DNA from: Sinorhizobium shofinae | Lineage (GTDB): Bacteria > Pseudomonadota > Alphaproteobacteria > Rhizobiales > Rhizobiaceae | DNA length: 64,000 nucleotides | Direction: 5' to 3' | Assembly (NCBI GenBank): GCA_001704765.1 | Contig: MBFK01000126.1 | Location: 62,001 to 126,000 of the forward strand | Shown: positions 10,273-20,372 of the stretch, in pieces | Numbering within the stretch: the first letter of the stretch is position 1 | Layout of the letters: each line of letters starts with the position of its first letter | Notes under the pieces: generated by a model | What the model was told of the DNA's origin: nothing | What the model saw: the letters and a program-made list of their open reading frames with translations, nothing else | The model's database searches: none | Position numbers and translations under genes: made by a program

Positions 10273-11373
10273 TTACCGCAGCTTGAGGGTCGAAAGACCG
10301 ACCATCGCCAGAATGACCGCGATGATCCAGAAGCGGATCACCACCTGGCTTTCCGTCCAGCCCTTCTTTTCAAAGTGGTGGTGAATCGGCGCCATCAGGA
10401 AGACGCGCCGGCCAGTGCGCTTGAACCAGAAGACCTGGATGATGACCGACAGCGTCTCGATGACGAAGAGACCGCCGATGATGATCATGACGATCTCGTG
10501 CTTAGTGGCGACGGCAACGGTGCCGATCAGGCCACCAAGCGCAAGCGAACCCGTATCGCCCATGAAGATCGCCGCCGGCGGCGCGTTGAACCAAAGGAAG
10601 CCGAGGCCGGCGCCGATCACGGCTCCGAGGATGACCGCGAGCTCGCCTGTACCGGGCACGAAATGGATCTGCAGATAGTTGGCGAACACAGCGTTACCGG
10701 CGAGATAGGCGATCAGCCCGAAGGCCGCGGAGGCGATCATCACCGGCACGATGGCGAGACCATCGAGACCGTCCGTCAGGTTCACGGCATTGCCCGCGCC
10801 GACGATGACGAAACCGCCGAAAAGCACGAAGAAATAGCCGAGATTGAGCATCAGGTCCTTGAAGAAGGGGAAGGTCAGCGACGAGCCGAAGGTGGAGCCC
10901 GCGCTACCCGCAGACTGCGCCGCCTGCATCATGAAGAAGACCGCGATGGCCGCAATGACGAATTCGATGCCGAGGCGCGCTTTGCCGGAAAAGCCCTTGT
11001 CCGACTGCTTGGTGACCTTGAGATAATCGTCGTAGAAGCCGATGGCGCCGAAGCCGAGCGTTACCAACAGCGTCGACACCACATAAATGCTTGAGAGATC
11101 GGCCCAGAGCAGCGCCGAGCCGACGATGCCGGCGAGGATCATCAGCCCGCCCATGGTGGGCGTGCCAGCCTTTTTGAAGTGCGTCTGCGGGCCGTCGGCG
11201 CGGATCGGCTGTCCCTTGCCCTGGCGGATGCGCAGTGAGGAGATTATTGCAGGCCCGAACAGGAACACGATCAGGGCGGAGGTGAAGAGAGCTGCACCCG
11301 TGCGGAAAGTGATGTAGCGGAAGAGATTGAAGAATTGAAAGTGGTCCGCCAGTTCCACGAGCCAGATCAGCAT
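10273..11373 (-). CDS. mraY: Phospho-N-acetylmuramoyl-pentapeptide transferase MraY
   Basis: MraY moves phospho-MurNAc-pentapeptide onto undecaprenyl phosphate to make lipid I. The 366-residue protein has about ten membrane helices. Key segments are [10 protein letters not shown] near 71, the aspartate pair in [12 protein letters not shown] (D115, D116), [16 protein letters not shown] with the catalytic aspartate, and [13 protein letters not shown] with the histidine cluster. The start is the ATG at 11373. Confidence 0.99.
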   Translation of the reverse strand: MLIWLVELADHFQFFNLFRYITFRTGAALFTSALIVFLFGPAIISSLRIRQGKGQPIRADGPQTHFKKAGTPTMGGLMILAGIVGSALLWADLSSIYVVSTLLVTLGFGAIGFYDDYLKVTKQSDKGFSGKARLGIEFVIAAIAVFFMMQAAQSAGSAGSTFGSSLTFPFFKDLMLNLGYFFVLFGGFVIVGAGNAVNLTDGLDGLAIVPVMIASAAFGLIAYLAGNAVFANYLQIHFVPGTGELAVILGAVIGAGLGFLWFNAPPAAIFMGDTGSLALGGLIGTVAVATKHEIVMIIIGGLFVIETLSVIIQVFWFKRTGRRVFLMAPIHHHFEKKGWTESQVVIRFWIIAVILAMVGLSTLKLR

Positions 11374-11511
11374 AAGGGACCTTTCCCCAAAGGTTTAGAA
11401 TCGGACATCGTCCAGCAGAATCATCTGATAAACGATACCCACTTGCGTTTGACTATGTTAGGCCAATTCCCCTGGCCGAGGCCTTATCCACCAGCATTGG
11501 TGGCAGCGCCT
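11374..11511. other. murF-mraY spacer with hairpins and two GANTC sites
   Basis: This 138-bp gap is the longest within the first half of the cluster. It holds a perfect palindrome, CCACCA-GCAT-TGGTGG (11488-11503), a weaker repeat GGCCA/TGGCC at 11461-11477, and two GAATC sites near 11398 and 11420. No T-run follows the hairpins, so RNA folding or an internal promoter seems more likely than termination. Confidence 0.4.
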
Positions 11512-12945
11512 TTATACTTCCCCCGCGTCGGCCGTCTCTTCGGGATAGGCATCAACAAGAGCCTGGACAATCTTGGCGCAGCCGGTGCCCTTCGACGATT
11601 TGACCATCACGACGTCACCGGCAGCGACCGCGCCGCGTGCGTAGGACGTGAGATCGCCAACCGCCTCGCGGTAGACGACCGCAACCTCAGCCGGCAGCGT
11701 GTCACGCAGATGTGCCATGTCGGGACCGGCGAGCCAGACGTCGGTAATACCCGCCTGAGCGATCGGCTCCGCCAGAGCGGCGTGTACAGCCGCCGAGTGC
11801 TCGCCCATCTCCAGCATGTCGCCGAGGATCGCGATACGGCGGCCACCGGCCGGTGGCTCGGTATCGCGCAAGAGGGCGATCGCCGCCCGCATCGACGCCG
11901 GGTTGGCATTGTAGCTTTCGTCGATCAGTGTCAGGTGACCCGCACCGATCTTCAGGCGGTGCCGCAATCCCCGGCCCTTTTCAGGCTGCATGGTGGCGAG
12001 CGAGGCAATGACGCGATCGAGTGCCGCGCCGGCGAGTTGCGCCGCGGCAATCACCGCCAGGGCATTTTCGGCAATATGCCTTCCCGGTGCGCCGATCGTC
12101 ACCTCCAGCGTCCTGCCGCCAATTCCGGCCCATAGAACGGATCGATCGGCACCCCCGGCGAACTCGATCAGCCGATATTCCGATTTTGGGTTGGCGCCGA
12201 AGGCGTGGATGTGGCTGACGCCGGCCGCCGCGGCTGCCCTTTCGAGGAGATCGAACTGCGGACTGTCGCGGTTGATGACCGCATGGCCGCCCTTGACGAC
12301 GCCCTCGAAGATCTCTGCCTTCGCCGAGGCGATTTCGTCAAGACTCGCGAAATTGCCGAGATGGGCAGCGGCAATGCTTGTCACGACGGCCACATGCGGA
12401 CGCACCATCGCGGCCAACGGCCGGATCTCGCCATGATGGTTCATGCCGATCTCGAAGATGCCGAAATCGGTCGTCTCGGGCATGCGCGCAAGCGTCAGCG
12501 GCACACCCCAATGATTGTTGAATGATGCGACGGATGCGTGGACGCGCCCAAGCGGCGACAAAACGTGCCTGAGCATCTCCTTCGTCGTCGTCTTGCCGAC
12601 CGAGCCGGTGACGGCGATGACCTTCGCGGCACTCCGGTCGCGCGCGGCGCAACCGAGGCGGATCATCGCCTCCAAGACGTCGTCGACGACGATCATCGGT
12701 GCGATCAACCGCCCGAGCGCCGGAAGCTTTCCTTCGCTGACGACGAGCAGAGAGGCTCCATTGGCAAGCGCGATACCGGCATAGTCGTGGCCATCGACGC
12801 GATCGCCTCTGATCGCGAAAAAGGCCTCGCCCTTGGCGATCGTGCGGCTGTCGATCGAGATGCCGATGATCCCTTCGGGCAGGTTCCCGACCGGGCGGCC
12901 GTTCATCGCCGCCAGCAGGTCGCTGCATGTCCAGAGCCAGTTCAA
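11512..12945 (-). CDS. murF: UDP-MurNAc-tripeptide--D-alanyl-D-alanine ligase MurF
   Basis: MurF attaches the D-Ala-D-Ala made by Ddl, completing the pentapeptide. The 477 residues contain the ATP loop GSVGKTTTK (114-122), the segment FNNHWGVPLTLARM, EIGMNHHGEI, and the C-terminal DESYNANPASMRAAI and ILGDMLEMGEHS. The start is a TTG at 12945, one base after the murE stop, with GGAGGG seven bases upstream inside the end of murE. A later ATG would remove part of the first domain. Confidence 0.97.
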   Translation of the reverse strand: MNWLWTCSDLLAAMNGRPVGNLPEGIIGISIDSRTIAKGEAFFAIRGDRVDGHDYAGIALANGASLLVVSEGKLPALGRLIAPMIVVDDVLEAMIRLGCAARDRSAAKVIAVTGSVGKTTTKEMLRHVLSPLGRVHASVASFNNHWGVPLTLARMPETTDFGIFEIGMNHHGEIRPLAAMVRPHVAVVTSIAAAHLGNFASLDEIASAKAEIFEGVVKGGHAVINRDSPQFDLLERAAAAAGVSHIHAFGANPKSEYRLIEFAGGADRSVLWAGIGGRTLEVTIGAPGRHIAENALAVIAAAQLAGAALDRVIASLATMQPEKGRGLRHRLKIGAGHLTLIDESYNANPASMRAAIALLRDTEPPAGGRRIAILGDMLEMGEHSAAVHAALAEPIAQAGITDVWLAGPDMAHLRDTLPAEVAVVYREAVGDLTSYARGAVAAGDVVMVKSSKGTGCAKIVQALVDAYPEETADAGEV

Positions 12946-12946
12946 A

Positions 12947-14407
12947 TCACAGCCCTCCCAGCGCCTTGCGTACTTCCGCGTGATCGGAGAACGGCAGCGT
13001 CACGGAGCCGATTGTCTGCCCCTCCTCGTGGCCCTTGCCGGCAACGATCAGCGTATCGCCGGCCCTCAGCATGCCGACGGCGGTACGGATCGCCTCGGCG
13101 CGGTCGCCGATTTCGGTGGCGTCCTTGGCGCCGGCCATGATCTCCGAGCGGATCACCTGCGGGATTTCCGAGCGCGGATTGTCGTCGGTGACGATGATGA
13201 CGTCGGCTAGCCGCGCGGCAATTTCACCCATGATCGGGCGCTTGCCCTTGTCACGGTCGCCGCCGCAGCCGAAGACGACGATAACCCGGCCGGTGGTGAA
13301 CGGGCGCACCGATTCGAGCACGTTTTCGAGCGCGTCGGGCTTGTGGGCATAGTCCACATAGGCAAGCGCCCCGTCCTTCGTCTGTCCGACCAGTTCCAGC
13401 CGGCCGGAGGCGCCCTGTAGTTTTTCGAGCGCCGAAAAGGCGGCCTTGGCCGCGATTCCCGTGGACATCGCAAGGCCGGCGGCGACGAGCGCGTTGGCCA
13501 CCTGGAAATCGCCGGCGAGCGGCACGTGGATTTCGAAGATGTCGTCGCCGACATGGACTTCCGCCGACTGCTTGTGACGGAAATGCTCGACCCGCTTCAA
13601 GCTGATGAAATCGCCGTTGCGGCCGACGGTGCGCACGTCGTGCCCCGCCTTGCGGGCCGCGGCGATCGCCTCGGCCGACCATTGGTCGTCGGCAAAGATC
13701 ACCGCCGGCGAACCTTTCGGCAGGAGCGCGCCGAAGAGGCGCATCTTCGAGGCCATGTAGTGCTCAACGGTCGGATGGTAGTCCATGTGGTCGCGGCCGA
13801 GATTGGTGAAGGCGGCGGCGGCAAGCCTGACACCGTCGAGCCGGCTCTGGTCGAGACCGTGGCTCGAGGCTTCCATCGCCGCGTGGGTGACACCCTCGTC
13901 GGCAAGTTCGGCAAGCAGCTTGTGCAGCGACACCGGGTCCGGTGTCGTCAGCGAGCCATAGTCGTTGCGGCCGGGCGCCGTGACGCCGGTCGTACCGATC
14001 ATCGCCGCCGAAAGGCCGGAATGCGCCCAGATCTGCCGTGTAAACGAGGCGACCGACGTCTTCCCCGCAGTTCCGGTCACCGCGACCATCGTCTCGGGCT
14101 GGCGCCCGTAGAGACGAGCCGCGGCCTGTGCCAGGAAACGGCGCGGTTCAGAAAGCTCGAATACTGGTGTGCCGGCCTCCGCGCGAGACCCCTTTGCGGC
14201 AATCACCGCCGCCGCGCCGCGCGACAGGGCGTCGGTGATATAGGCGATGCCGTTCGCTTTCGTCCCGGCGACAGCGACGAAGAGATCGCCCGGCTTGACC
14301 TGCCGACTGTCGGCGGTGATGCCGGCAATGTCGATCTCCGATGCATTGCCCTTCAGTTGCGCCGAAAGTTCCGGGAAATTCGTTCCCGCCAGGTCCGTGA
14401 TCTTCAT
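12947..14407 (-). CDS. murE: UDP-MurNAc-L-Ala-D-Glu--2,6-diaminopimelate ligase MurE
   Basis: MurE adds the third amino acid of the stem peptide. The motif [11 protein letters not shown] contains the DNPR signature for meso-diaminopimelate rather than lysine. The ATP loop GTAGKTS is at 112-118 and [10 protein letters not shown] in the centre. The ATG at 14407 gives 486 residues; a GTG three codons earlier (14416) is possible. It lies 66 bp after ftsI. Confidence 0.98.
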   Translation of the reverse strand: MKITDLAGTNFPELSAQLKGNASEIDIAGITADSRQVKPGDLFVAVAGTKANGIAYITDALSRGAAAVIAAKGSRAEAGTPVFELSEPRRFLAQAAARLYGRQPETMVAVTGTAGKTSVASFTRQIWAHSGLSAAMIGTTGVTAPGRNDYGSLTTPDPVSLHKLLAELADEGVTHAAMEASSHGLDQSRLDGVRLAAAAFTNLGRDHMDYHPTVEHYMASKMRLFGALLPKGSPAVIFADDQWSAEAIAAARKAGHDVRTVGRNGDFISLKRVEHFRHKQSAEVHVGDDIFEIHVPLAGDFQVANALVAAGLAMSTGIAAKAAFSALEKLQGASGRLELVGQTKDGALAYVDYAHKPDALENVLESVRPFTTGRVIVVFGCGGDRDKGKRPIMGEIAARLADVIIVTDDNPRSEIPQVIRSEIMAGAKDATEIGDRAEAIRTAVGMLRAGDTLIVAGKGHEEGQTIGSVTLPFSDHAEVRKALGGL

Positions 14408-14473
14408 GAACTGCACGTCTCACACCGATATCGATCCGCCGGATAGCGAATCGTCCGCATTCTCATTTCACGG

Positions 14474-16222
14474 TCAATAAGACACAAGCAAGGCAGAACC
14501 GTCTTCTCCGAATTTCGGTTCGACGCCGAGCAGGGGCGCCGAGCGGCTGATAATGTCGCGGACCATCGGCGCGGCGTTGGAGCCGGCGGTGCGCCCGCCG
14601 CCCTCGCCGGTCTTCGGCGCGTCGATGAAGGTCAGCACGATGTACTTCGGATCGTCGATCGGAAAGGCCGCCAGAAAGGCGTTGAAGTTCTGATCGTTGA
14701 CGTAGCGGCCGTTGACGACCTTGTCGGCCGTGCCGGTCTTGCCGCCGACGTTGAAGCCCGGCACGAGCGCCCGCTTGCCGGAGCCGGCAATGCCGTTCCA
14801 GCGGAGCAGGAACCGCATGTCGTCGCTTGTGCTCTTCTTGACGACCGTAGTTGCAAGCTCGTTGGCCCGTTCTTCCGTGCGCGGCAGGAAGGTCGGCGGT
14901 ATCAGCTTGCCGCCGTTGACCAATGCCGCGCCCGCGACCGCCGTCTGCAGCGGCGTGGTCGAGACACCGTGGCCGAAGGAGATGGTGATCGAGTTGATCT
15001 TCTTCCATTCGCGCGGCTGGGTCGGCGATTTGACCTCCGGCAGTTCCGTCGGCAGCTTGGAAAGCAGCCCGAGGCGGGTGAGGAATTCCTTGTGCCCGGG
15101 GATACCGACGAGGTCGGCGACCTTTGCGGTGCCGATATTGGAGGAATACTGGAAGATTTCCGGCACGGTCAGAACCCGCCGCTTGCCATGGAAGTCCTTG
15201 ATGGTGAAGCCGCCGATGCGGATCGGCGCGGTCGCGTCGAAGCTGTCGTTGAGCGTCACCTTGCCGGAATCGAGGCCCATGGCGATGGTAAAGGTTTTGA
15301 AGGTGGAGCCCATCTCGAACGTGCCGTTCGACATGCGGTTCATCCAGCCCTCTTCGGCGCCTTCGGCGGGCTTGTTCGGGTCGTAATCCGGCACCGATGC
15401 CATCGCCAGTACCTCGCCGGTGTGGACATCCATGACGACTGCGCCGGCGGCGATCGCCTTATAGTTCTTCATGCCGGAATCAATGACGTCGCGCACGATG
15501 TTCTGGACGCGCACGTCGATCGAGAGCTTGACCGGTTCGAGCTTGGCGTCGCTCGTCATGCCGATCGCCGCCAGATCGGCAAGCCCCTGGTTGTCGATAT
15601 AGCGCTCCATGCCCGCAACTCCGCGGTTGTCGATGTTGACATGGCCAAGGACATGGGCGGCAGTCGGCCCGCCGGGGTAGAAGCGGCGCTTCTCGGGGCG
15701 GAAGCCGATCCCTGGAATGCCGAGCGTCAGGATTTCGCTCTGCTGCTTCGGCGTCAATTGCCGGCGCAGCCACTGGAAACGCGAGTTCGATTTTAGCTTG
15801 TTGTAGATCTCTCGCGCGTTGAGGTCGGGCAGAACTGTCGCCAGCCGCTCCACCGCCTCGTCGGCATCGACGATCTTGTGTGGCTCGGCATAGAGCGAGA
15901 CGGTGCGGATGTCGGTCGCGAGGATCTCGCCGTTGCGATCCAGGATGTCGGGACGCGAGGCCATCAGGTTGTCGGCGCGTCCGATCGAGGAAACCGTCTC
16001 CGGCTGCGCCATGCCGTATTGCACCAGCCGTCCACCGATCACCGCATAGGCGATGCCGAAGCTTGCAATGACGATCGCAACGCGGCTTTTCGCTTGGCTG
16101 GCGCTCTTCTTGCGCGTCCCTTGGAAAGTGACGTTGACGCCCGCCTCCGCGGGGCGGTTGTTGCCACCGGCCGAGAAATGCGCCTTGCTTTTCAACACCA
16201 TGATACGGGAGAGAAACGACAT
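14474..16222 (-). CDS. ftsI: Penicillin-binding protein 3 / FtsI, septal transpeptidase
   Basis: This class B penicillin-binding protein cross-links septal peptidoglycan in the periplasm. In 582 residues there is one N-terminal membrane anchor (about VAIVIASFGIAYAVIGGRLV), a pedestal domain, and a transpeptidase domain with the active-site motif STFK (in MGSTFKTFTIAM), the SSN triad (YSSNIGTAKV) and KTGT (GGKTGTADK). The ATG overlaps the stop of the ftsL-like gene by one base. Confidence 0.97.
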   Translation of the reverse strand: MSFLSRIMVLKSKAHFSAGGNNRPAEAGVNVTFQGTRKKSASQAKSRVAIVIASFGIAYAVIGGRLVQYGMAQPETVSSIGRADNLMASRPDILDRNGEILATDIRTVSLYAEPHKIVDADEAVERLATVLPDLNAREIYNKLKSNSRFQWLRRQLTPKQQSEILTLGIPGIGFRPEKRRFYPGGPTAAHVLGHVNIDNRGVAGMERYIDNQGLADLAAIGMTSDAKLEPVKLSIDVRVQNIVRDVIDSGMKNYKAIAAGAVVMDVHTGEVLAMASVPDYDPNKPAEGAEEGWMNRMSNGTFEMGSTFKTFTIAMGLDSGKVTLNDSFDATAPIRIGGFTIKDFHGKRRVLTVPEIFQYSSNIGTAKVADLVGIPGHKEFLTRLGLLSKLPTELPEVKSPTQPREWKKINSITISFGHGVSTTPLQTAVAGAALVNGGKLIPPTFLPRTEERANELATTVVKKSTSDDMRFLLRWNGIAGSGKRALVPGFNVGGKTGTADKVVNGRYVNDQNFNAFLAAFPIDDPKYIVLTFIDAPKTGEGGGRTAGSNAAPMVRDIISRSAPLLGVEPKFGEDGSALLVSY

Positions 16223-16623
16223 CAGCGCGCCACCGAACCTGTTGCGAAGTTATCGGCATTGATGACGGCGGCGACGCCGTCTTCCTTCTTGCCTTTGCCC
16301 TTCTTGTCCTTGCCCTCCGCCGGAGGCGGCACATCCGCCTTCAGCATCGGCAGCTCCTCGGGTCTGGAGAGCTGCGTCGAGGGCGTCGGCGCGAGTTGCA
16401 GGTCGGCGGCGAAGGCGCCGACGAGCCGTTCCAGCCGGTTGGGCTGGGTCAGCAGCGCCCAGTCGGCCTTGAGCAGGTCGATCGTGTCCTCCTCGAGCTT
16501 GATCGCCGCGTCGAGCCTGCGAACTTCCTCGAGCTTGTTCTCGGCCTGGTGCTTGATCGTGTAGGTGACCGTGGCGGCCCCCGTCATGATGACAATCAGC
16601 ACAATATCCAGCGTTCTGAGCAT
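16222..16623 (-). CDS. ftsL: FtsL-like bitopic division protein
   Basis: The 133-residue protein sits between rsmH and ftsI, the place of ftsL. A short N-terminus leads into one membrane helix (IVLIVIMTGAATVTYTI, about 7-23). A helical, coiled-coil-prone stretch follows (AENKLEEVRRLDAAIKLEEDTIDLLKAD, read in two parts), and then the typical segment LLTQPNRLERLV. The C-terminus is a proline- and lysine-rich tail (GKDKKGKGKKEDG), longer than in enteric FtsL. Assignment rests on position and topology, since FtsL sequences diverge strongly. Confidence 0.85.
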   Translation of the reverse strand: MLRTLDIVLIVIMTGAATVTYTIKHQAENKLEEVRRLDAAIKLEEDTIDLLKADWALLTQPNRLERLVGAFAADLQLAPTPSTQLSRPEELPMLKADVPPPAEGKDKKGKGKKEDGVAAVINADNFATGSVAR

Positions 16624-16629
16624 CGTCTC

Positions 16630-17655
16630 TTAGCCCCCTAGTCTGGCAAGGCTCGCCAGCTCCGGCAGGTTGAAAATGGACAGATCGTTTCCCGGCGACC
16701 GAGCCTGTGTGCGGATACCAGCCCTGAGTTTCGCCGACCGGGCGCGCGGATTGCGGGACGCTTCTTCCTCGCTCGCCGCAACCATAGGCTTGCCGACTGG
16801 CGTGAAGGTTGCGTCCCGTGCGCTGACCAGCGGAAGGTGGCGCGAACCGCCCGCCTTGCCCGAGCGGTCCTGGAAGAATGTCTTGACGATCCTGTCCTCG
16901 AGAGAATGAAAGGTGACGACGACGAGCCGCCCGCCGGGCTTCAGCACTCGTTCGGCAGCAAAGAGCGCATTGGCGAGTTCGCCGAGCTCGTCGTTGACAA
17001 AGATGCGCAGCGCCTGAAAGACGCGCGTCGCCGGATGGATCTTGTCCTTCGCCTTGCGCGGCGTCACCGTCTCGATGAGGTTGGCGAGATCCCGGGTCGT
17101 TTCGAACGGCGCCTCGGCGCGGCGCTTCTCGATGGCGCGCGCAATGCGGCCCGCCTGCTTCTCCTCACCCAGGAAGCCGAAGATGCGGATGAGATCGGAG
17201 ACCTTGGCGCGGTTGACGACATCGGCGGCGGAGACGCCGGCAGCCGACATGCGCATGTCGAGCGGCCCCTTCTTCTGGAAGGAGAAGCCGCGCTCCGCCT
17301 CATCGATCTGCATGGACGAAACGCCGATATCGAACACGACGCCGTCGAGCCCGCCTTCCGGCACATGATCCGCCAGCTCGGAAAAACGCGAATGGATGAG
17401 CTTGAGCCTTCCACCGGCAGTGGCAACCATGGGCTGGCCCGCAGCGATCGCGGTCGGATCTCGGTCGAGCGCGATCACATCGGCACCCGCATCCAGGATC
17501 GCGGACGTGTAGCCGCCGGCGCCGAAGGTGCCGTCGAGAATGACCTTGCCGGGCGCCGGATCGAGAGCCGCCAGCACTTCGGCGAGCATGACGGGAATGT
17601 GACGAACCGGTCCGCCGTCGGCTTCAGAAGCTCTGCCGCCTTGATCCGTCACCAT
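16630..17655 (-). CDS. rsmH: 16S rRNA (cytosine-1402-N4)-methyltransferase RsmH
   Basis: RsmH (MraW) methylates C1402 in the 16S rRNA decoding centre. The ATG at 17655 gives 341 residues and has GGAGAGG upstream. The open frame runs further upstream through mraZ in another phase but is not coding there. Motifs are [11 protein letters not shown], the SAM loop [10 protein letters not shown] (41-50), [15 protein letters not shown], and the C-terminal [15 protein letters not shown]. It is 14 bp after mraZ. Confidence 0.98.
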   Translation of the reverse strand: MVTDQGGRASEADGGPVRHIPVMLAEVLAALDPAPGKVILDGTFGAGGYTSAILDAGADVIALDRDPTAIAAGQPMVATAGGRLKLIHSRFSELADHVPEGGLDGVVFDIGVSSMQIDEAERGFSFQKKGPLDMRMSAAGVSAADVVNRAKVSDLIRIFGFLGEEKQAGRIARAIEKRRAEAPFETTRDLANLIETVTPRKAKDKIHPATRVFQALRIFVNDELGELANALFAAERVLKPGGRLVVVTFHSLEDRIVKTFFQDRSGKAGGSRHLPLVSARDATFTPVGKPMVAASEEEASRNPRARSAKLRAGIRTQARSPGNDLSIFNLPELASLARLGG

Positions 17656-17669
17656 TCCGCCTCTCCACT

Positions 17670-18110
17670 CTATTCCGAACGCAGCCCCCGTTGCTTGCGC
17701 CCTTCCCGGGCTTCCGCCTGCGCCCTCGCAAACGCCTGCGGCTCCCAGAGCTGAAAATGATCGCCCCGTCCGACGAAAGTCACGTCGGTCGAGATGCCGG
17801 TGAAGTCGCGGATGAAATCCGTCACCATCAACCGGCCCTCCGGGTCGAGCTTGACGAAGACGCCGCCCCCGTGAACGAGCAGCGACATCTGGTTGGCCGC
17901 ATCCGAAAAAGGATCCTCGGCCGCCATCTGCTTCTCGAACCGATCCAGAAGCTCCGGACCACCGGCGCTCACCGCCGGGAAGACGAAGTCCTGGAAGCAG
18001 TATAGCTCCCGCACACCCGCCTCCAAAAGCACGGCGCGAAACGCCGAAGGCACGGAAACCCGCCCCTTGGCATCGATCCGGTTCGTAGCATGCGACAAGA
18101 AGCGGTTCAT
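17670..18110 (-). CDS. mraZ: Transcriptional regulator MraZ
   Basis: MraZ is a ring-forming DNA-binding protein with two SpoVT-AbrB folds that controls its own dcw promoter. The 146 residues show both repeats, each with the DxxxR motif: [12 protein letters not shown] near 13 and [11 protein letters not shown] near 95. It is the first gene of the cluster. Four TGGGN boxes with 10-bp spacing overlap the promoter 170-210 bp upstream. Confidence 0.98.
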   Translation of the reverse strand: MNRFLSHATNRIDAKGRVSVPSAFRAVLLEAGVRELYCFQDFVFPAVSAGGPELLDRFEKQMAAEDPFSDAANQMSLLVHGGGVFVKLDPEGRLMVTDFIRDFTGISTDVTFVGRGDHFQLWEPQAFARAQAEAREGRKQRGLRSE

Positions 18111-18280
18111 GACGCGAAACGGCCGCCCCCGACTGGCGGGCCATAATCATCGACCCGCGCACACACCTGCCTGCGCGCACGAAAGACCCCTGCCGGACAC
18201 GAGCATGTCCGCCTGAACCTTCCGAGGAAGGAACCCTGGAATTTCGCGATGATGGGCCACGACGCGGCCCTTGCGCAGTA

Positions 18281-18321
18281 CCATTATGGGATAACATGGG
18301 ACCATATGGGCGTCAATGGGA
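18281..18321 (-). promoter_or_regulatory. dcw promoter overlapped by four MraZ boxes
   Basis: On the plus strand TGGGA occurs at 18287-18291, 18297-18301 and 18317-18321, and TGGGC at 18307-18311, each start 10 bp from the next. MraZ is known to bind TGGGN repeats with 5-bp spacers. On the minus strand, towards mraZ, a -35 TTGACG (18311-18316) and a -10 TATCCC (18288-18293) are 17 bp apart, so all four boxes lie in the core promoter. A start near 18281 would leave a leader of about 170 nt. A hairpin with arms of type CGGACA and TGTCCG lies in that leader near 18192-18213. Confidence 0.8.
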
Positions 18322-18535
18322 GAAGCTCGTAAACAGCCTCGCGGATGATCAAGTATTGATAGGTTGTTAAGTTTAATAAACGGTTACGATCGGAGCCCTA
18401 ATGCCTTGGAACCCCGCCGCAAAAGCAGCACACGAGGGCGCACCCGCGACCCCCGACGCACCGATTCGCAGGGGGCGCCAAAAGCCTGGGCCGCCGGCGC
18501 CGACGCCCCAAATCGCGCTCTGAAGATGCTGAAGA
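18322..18535. other. Spacer between the mraZ promoter and RNase P RNA
   Basis: It has an AT-rich start (18340-18385), which may be an UP-type upstream region for the dcw promoter. The rest is GC-rich and I recognise no gene in it. Confidence 0.35.
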
Positions 18536-18540
18536 AAAAT

Positions 18541-18946
18541 CGCCAGTTGGCCTGTAAGCCGGGTTCTGTATGGCTCCGCCTCCAGGGAAGCGGAACGTGG
18601 CAGCCATTCATCTGGGACTGCGCTTGCGCACAGCCTCGTGCAACCCACCCGGATGACGGGCCTGGAAACCGGCTGGGCGCTTGCGCACCCGTGTCATCCC
18701 TATTCGGTTTTGCTCCCGGTGGGGTTTACCGTGCCGTCCATGTCGCCATGTCCGCGGTGGGCTCTTACCCCACCCTTTCACCCTTACTCCGCAATCGGAG
18801 CGGTTTGCTTTCTGTGGCACTTTCCCTGGGGTCGCCCCCGCCGGACGTTATCCGGCACCGTGTTTCCGTGGAGCCCGGACTTTCCTCACCCCGCGGCCTT
18901 TCGGCGCTTGCGAGGCGCGGCTGCCCGGCCAACTGGCAGAGCCTCA
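18541..18946 (-). ncRNA. rnpB: RNase P RNA (class A)
   Basis: This is the catalytic RNA that matures tRNA 5' ends. The 5' end carries GAGGAAAGTCCGGGCTCC, the conserved CR-I segment (minus strand near 18890). The 3' end carries ACAGAACCCGGCTTACAGGC. The P1 helix closes between GCCAGTTGGCC (about 18927-18937) and GGCCAACTGGC (18542-18552). The internal ACAGAAA-type and GGTAAG-like segments are present. The length, about 405 nt, fits. A T-run (18536-18540) follows P1 directly. Confidence 0.95.
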
Positions 18947-18963
18947 TTAGCCGACCGGGGCAG

Positions 18964-18988
18964 GAAGCGCTAGAGAAATCAGCGCTTC
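18964..18988. terminator. Hairpin between the FAD oxidoreductase pseudogene and rnpB
   Basis: The arms GAAGCGCT and AGCGCTTC form a perfect 8-bp stem with a 9-nt loop. It lies 20 bp after the pseudogene stop and 18 bp before the RNase P RNA 5' end. No T-run follows, so the role (termination or insulation) is inferred from position. Confidence 0.4.
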
Positions 18989-19008
18989 ACCTCGGTAGAT
19001 TCGTGCGC

Positions 19009-20195
19009 CTATTGATAGGCGATGCCAAAATCGGTCTCGTATTCACCGGCATCGAGCGCGCCGCTCATCACAAGCGCCGCACCCAGCCGGCCGATTTCGT
19101 CGGAACTCTTGGCCGCCTGGCCATTGCCGCCGGTGAGCACGGCAATGCGGTCGGTGGCAAATCCGATATAGGGGTAGCCGTGCCGCGTGAACGAGGTGAC
19201 GCATGGCGAAAAATGCGTCGATACCGGCTTGAAACCCGGCATCACGCCGGCAAGCAACCCACGCATATGCTCCGCCGCCTCGACGCTCGCACTACCGCGG
19301 AACCATTCGCGGACCGCCGCTTCGCTGGCAAGGATCCGATCGGTCGGATCACCGCCGATCTTGATGTAGTGTTTGCCGTCGGCGTAAGCAACCGGCGGCA
19401 GCAGATAATAGCTTTGGTCTTGATCGGGTGCCGCGCCGATCAGCGACGGCATGCCGCGAAACCCGGCGAGATCGTCGGGGCTGACCTCGGCGAAAAGCAC
19501 GGTGCGGGCTTTCACCGTCAAATCGATCGGCCTTGGCAGCAGCGCCTTGGAGAGCGAGAAGCCGCCGGCCGCCACGAGCACGCGCCGGCGCAAAGCGTGT
19601 GCCCTTCGATGGTCGAAACGTTGATCGACCGGGTTGTCTCCTCGATGAAAACCACCTCTGCGGGGATCACTCGCGCACCCGATTTCTCGGCCGCAACCGT
19701 CTGCGCACGGACCAAAGCACGGGGATTGATATAGCCGGCACCTTGCGCCTCATGGACGCCGGCATAGCCCTTTGGAAAGCAGAACCATGGAAAGCGCGCG
19801 ACGAGATACTCGCCGGCGATCAGTGGCGCCTCGACCCCGAGCCTGTCGCGCGCAAGCTCGACTCGCTCGAGATAGTCGAAGCCGCCCCCGGGCGCCGGCG
19901 CGGCGATCAGGCAGCCGACCTCGTAGTAGAATTCGATCCCGCTTGCCGCCGCGATCTCCCTATATCGCTCGATCGATCGGCGGGCGAGACGCGCCCAAAC
20001 CGGATCGTTGTCGATCGTGCGGGTGATGCGGGCATTGTCGTAGTGGCTGGCGAAAACGCCGCCGTGGTTCGCCCAATCATCCGGCTCGTCCGGCCCGACA
20101 AGGGCGACACGAGCACCTGTCAGGCTCAAATGGCGCGCCGCCGCAGCGCCCATCATGCCCTTGCCGACAATAACGAAATCAAAGCTTTCCGACAT
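19009..20195 (-). pseudogene. FAD-dependent oxidoreductase (DAO family), frameshifted
   Basis: The N-terminal part (from the ATG at 20195, with AAGGGG upstream) has the FAD loop VGKGMMGAAAARHLSLTGA and continues normally to about 19600. There the frame changes: the C-terminal part reads RRRVLVAAGGFSLSKALLPRP and continues to the stop at 19009. Restoring one base near 19593-19600, in the stretch GCTTTG, joins the two into a protein of about 395 residues. The substrate is unknown; such enzymes oxidise N-methylated or D-amino acids. It may be a real mutation or a sequencing error, since both halves look otherwise conserved. Confidence 0.8.
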
Positions 20196-20372
20196 GGATA
20201 TCCCCTTGACGCTTCGTTGCGGGAATAACATGCCGCCCGGTCAATGACACCGAGCTGTTTCAAAATATAATGTCATGCCGGAACGCGAGACCTATCCGGC
20301 TGTGTCCTCGAACCCGCATGAGTTCCAGAACGGATCATTTGCGGCCGCCACTTGCAGCGGCTCGTTTCGATT

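Noticed and set aside
18364..19734. A 456-codon plus-strand frame across RNase P RNA
   Set aside because: It covers the whole RNase P RNA in antisense and part of the oxidoreductase, so it is a chance open frame.
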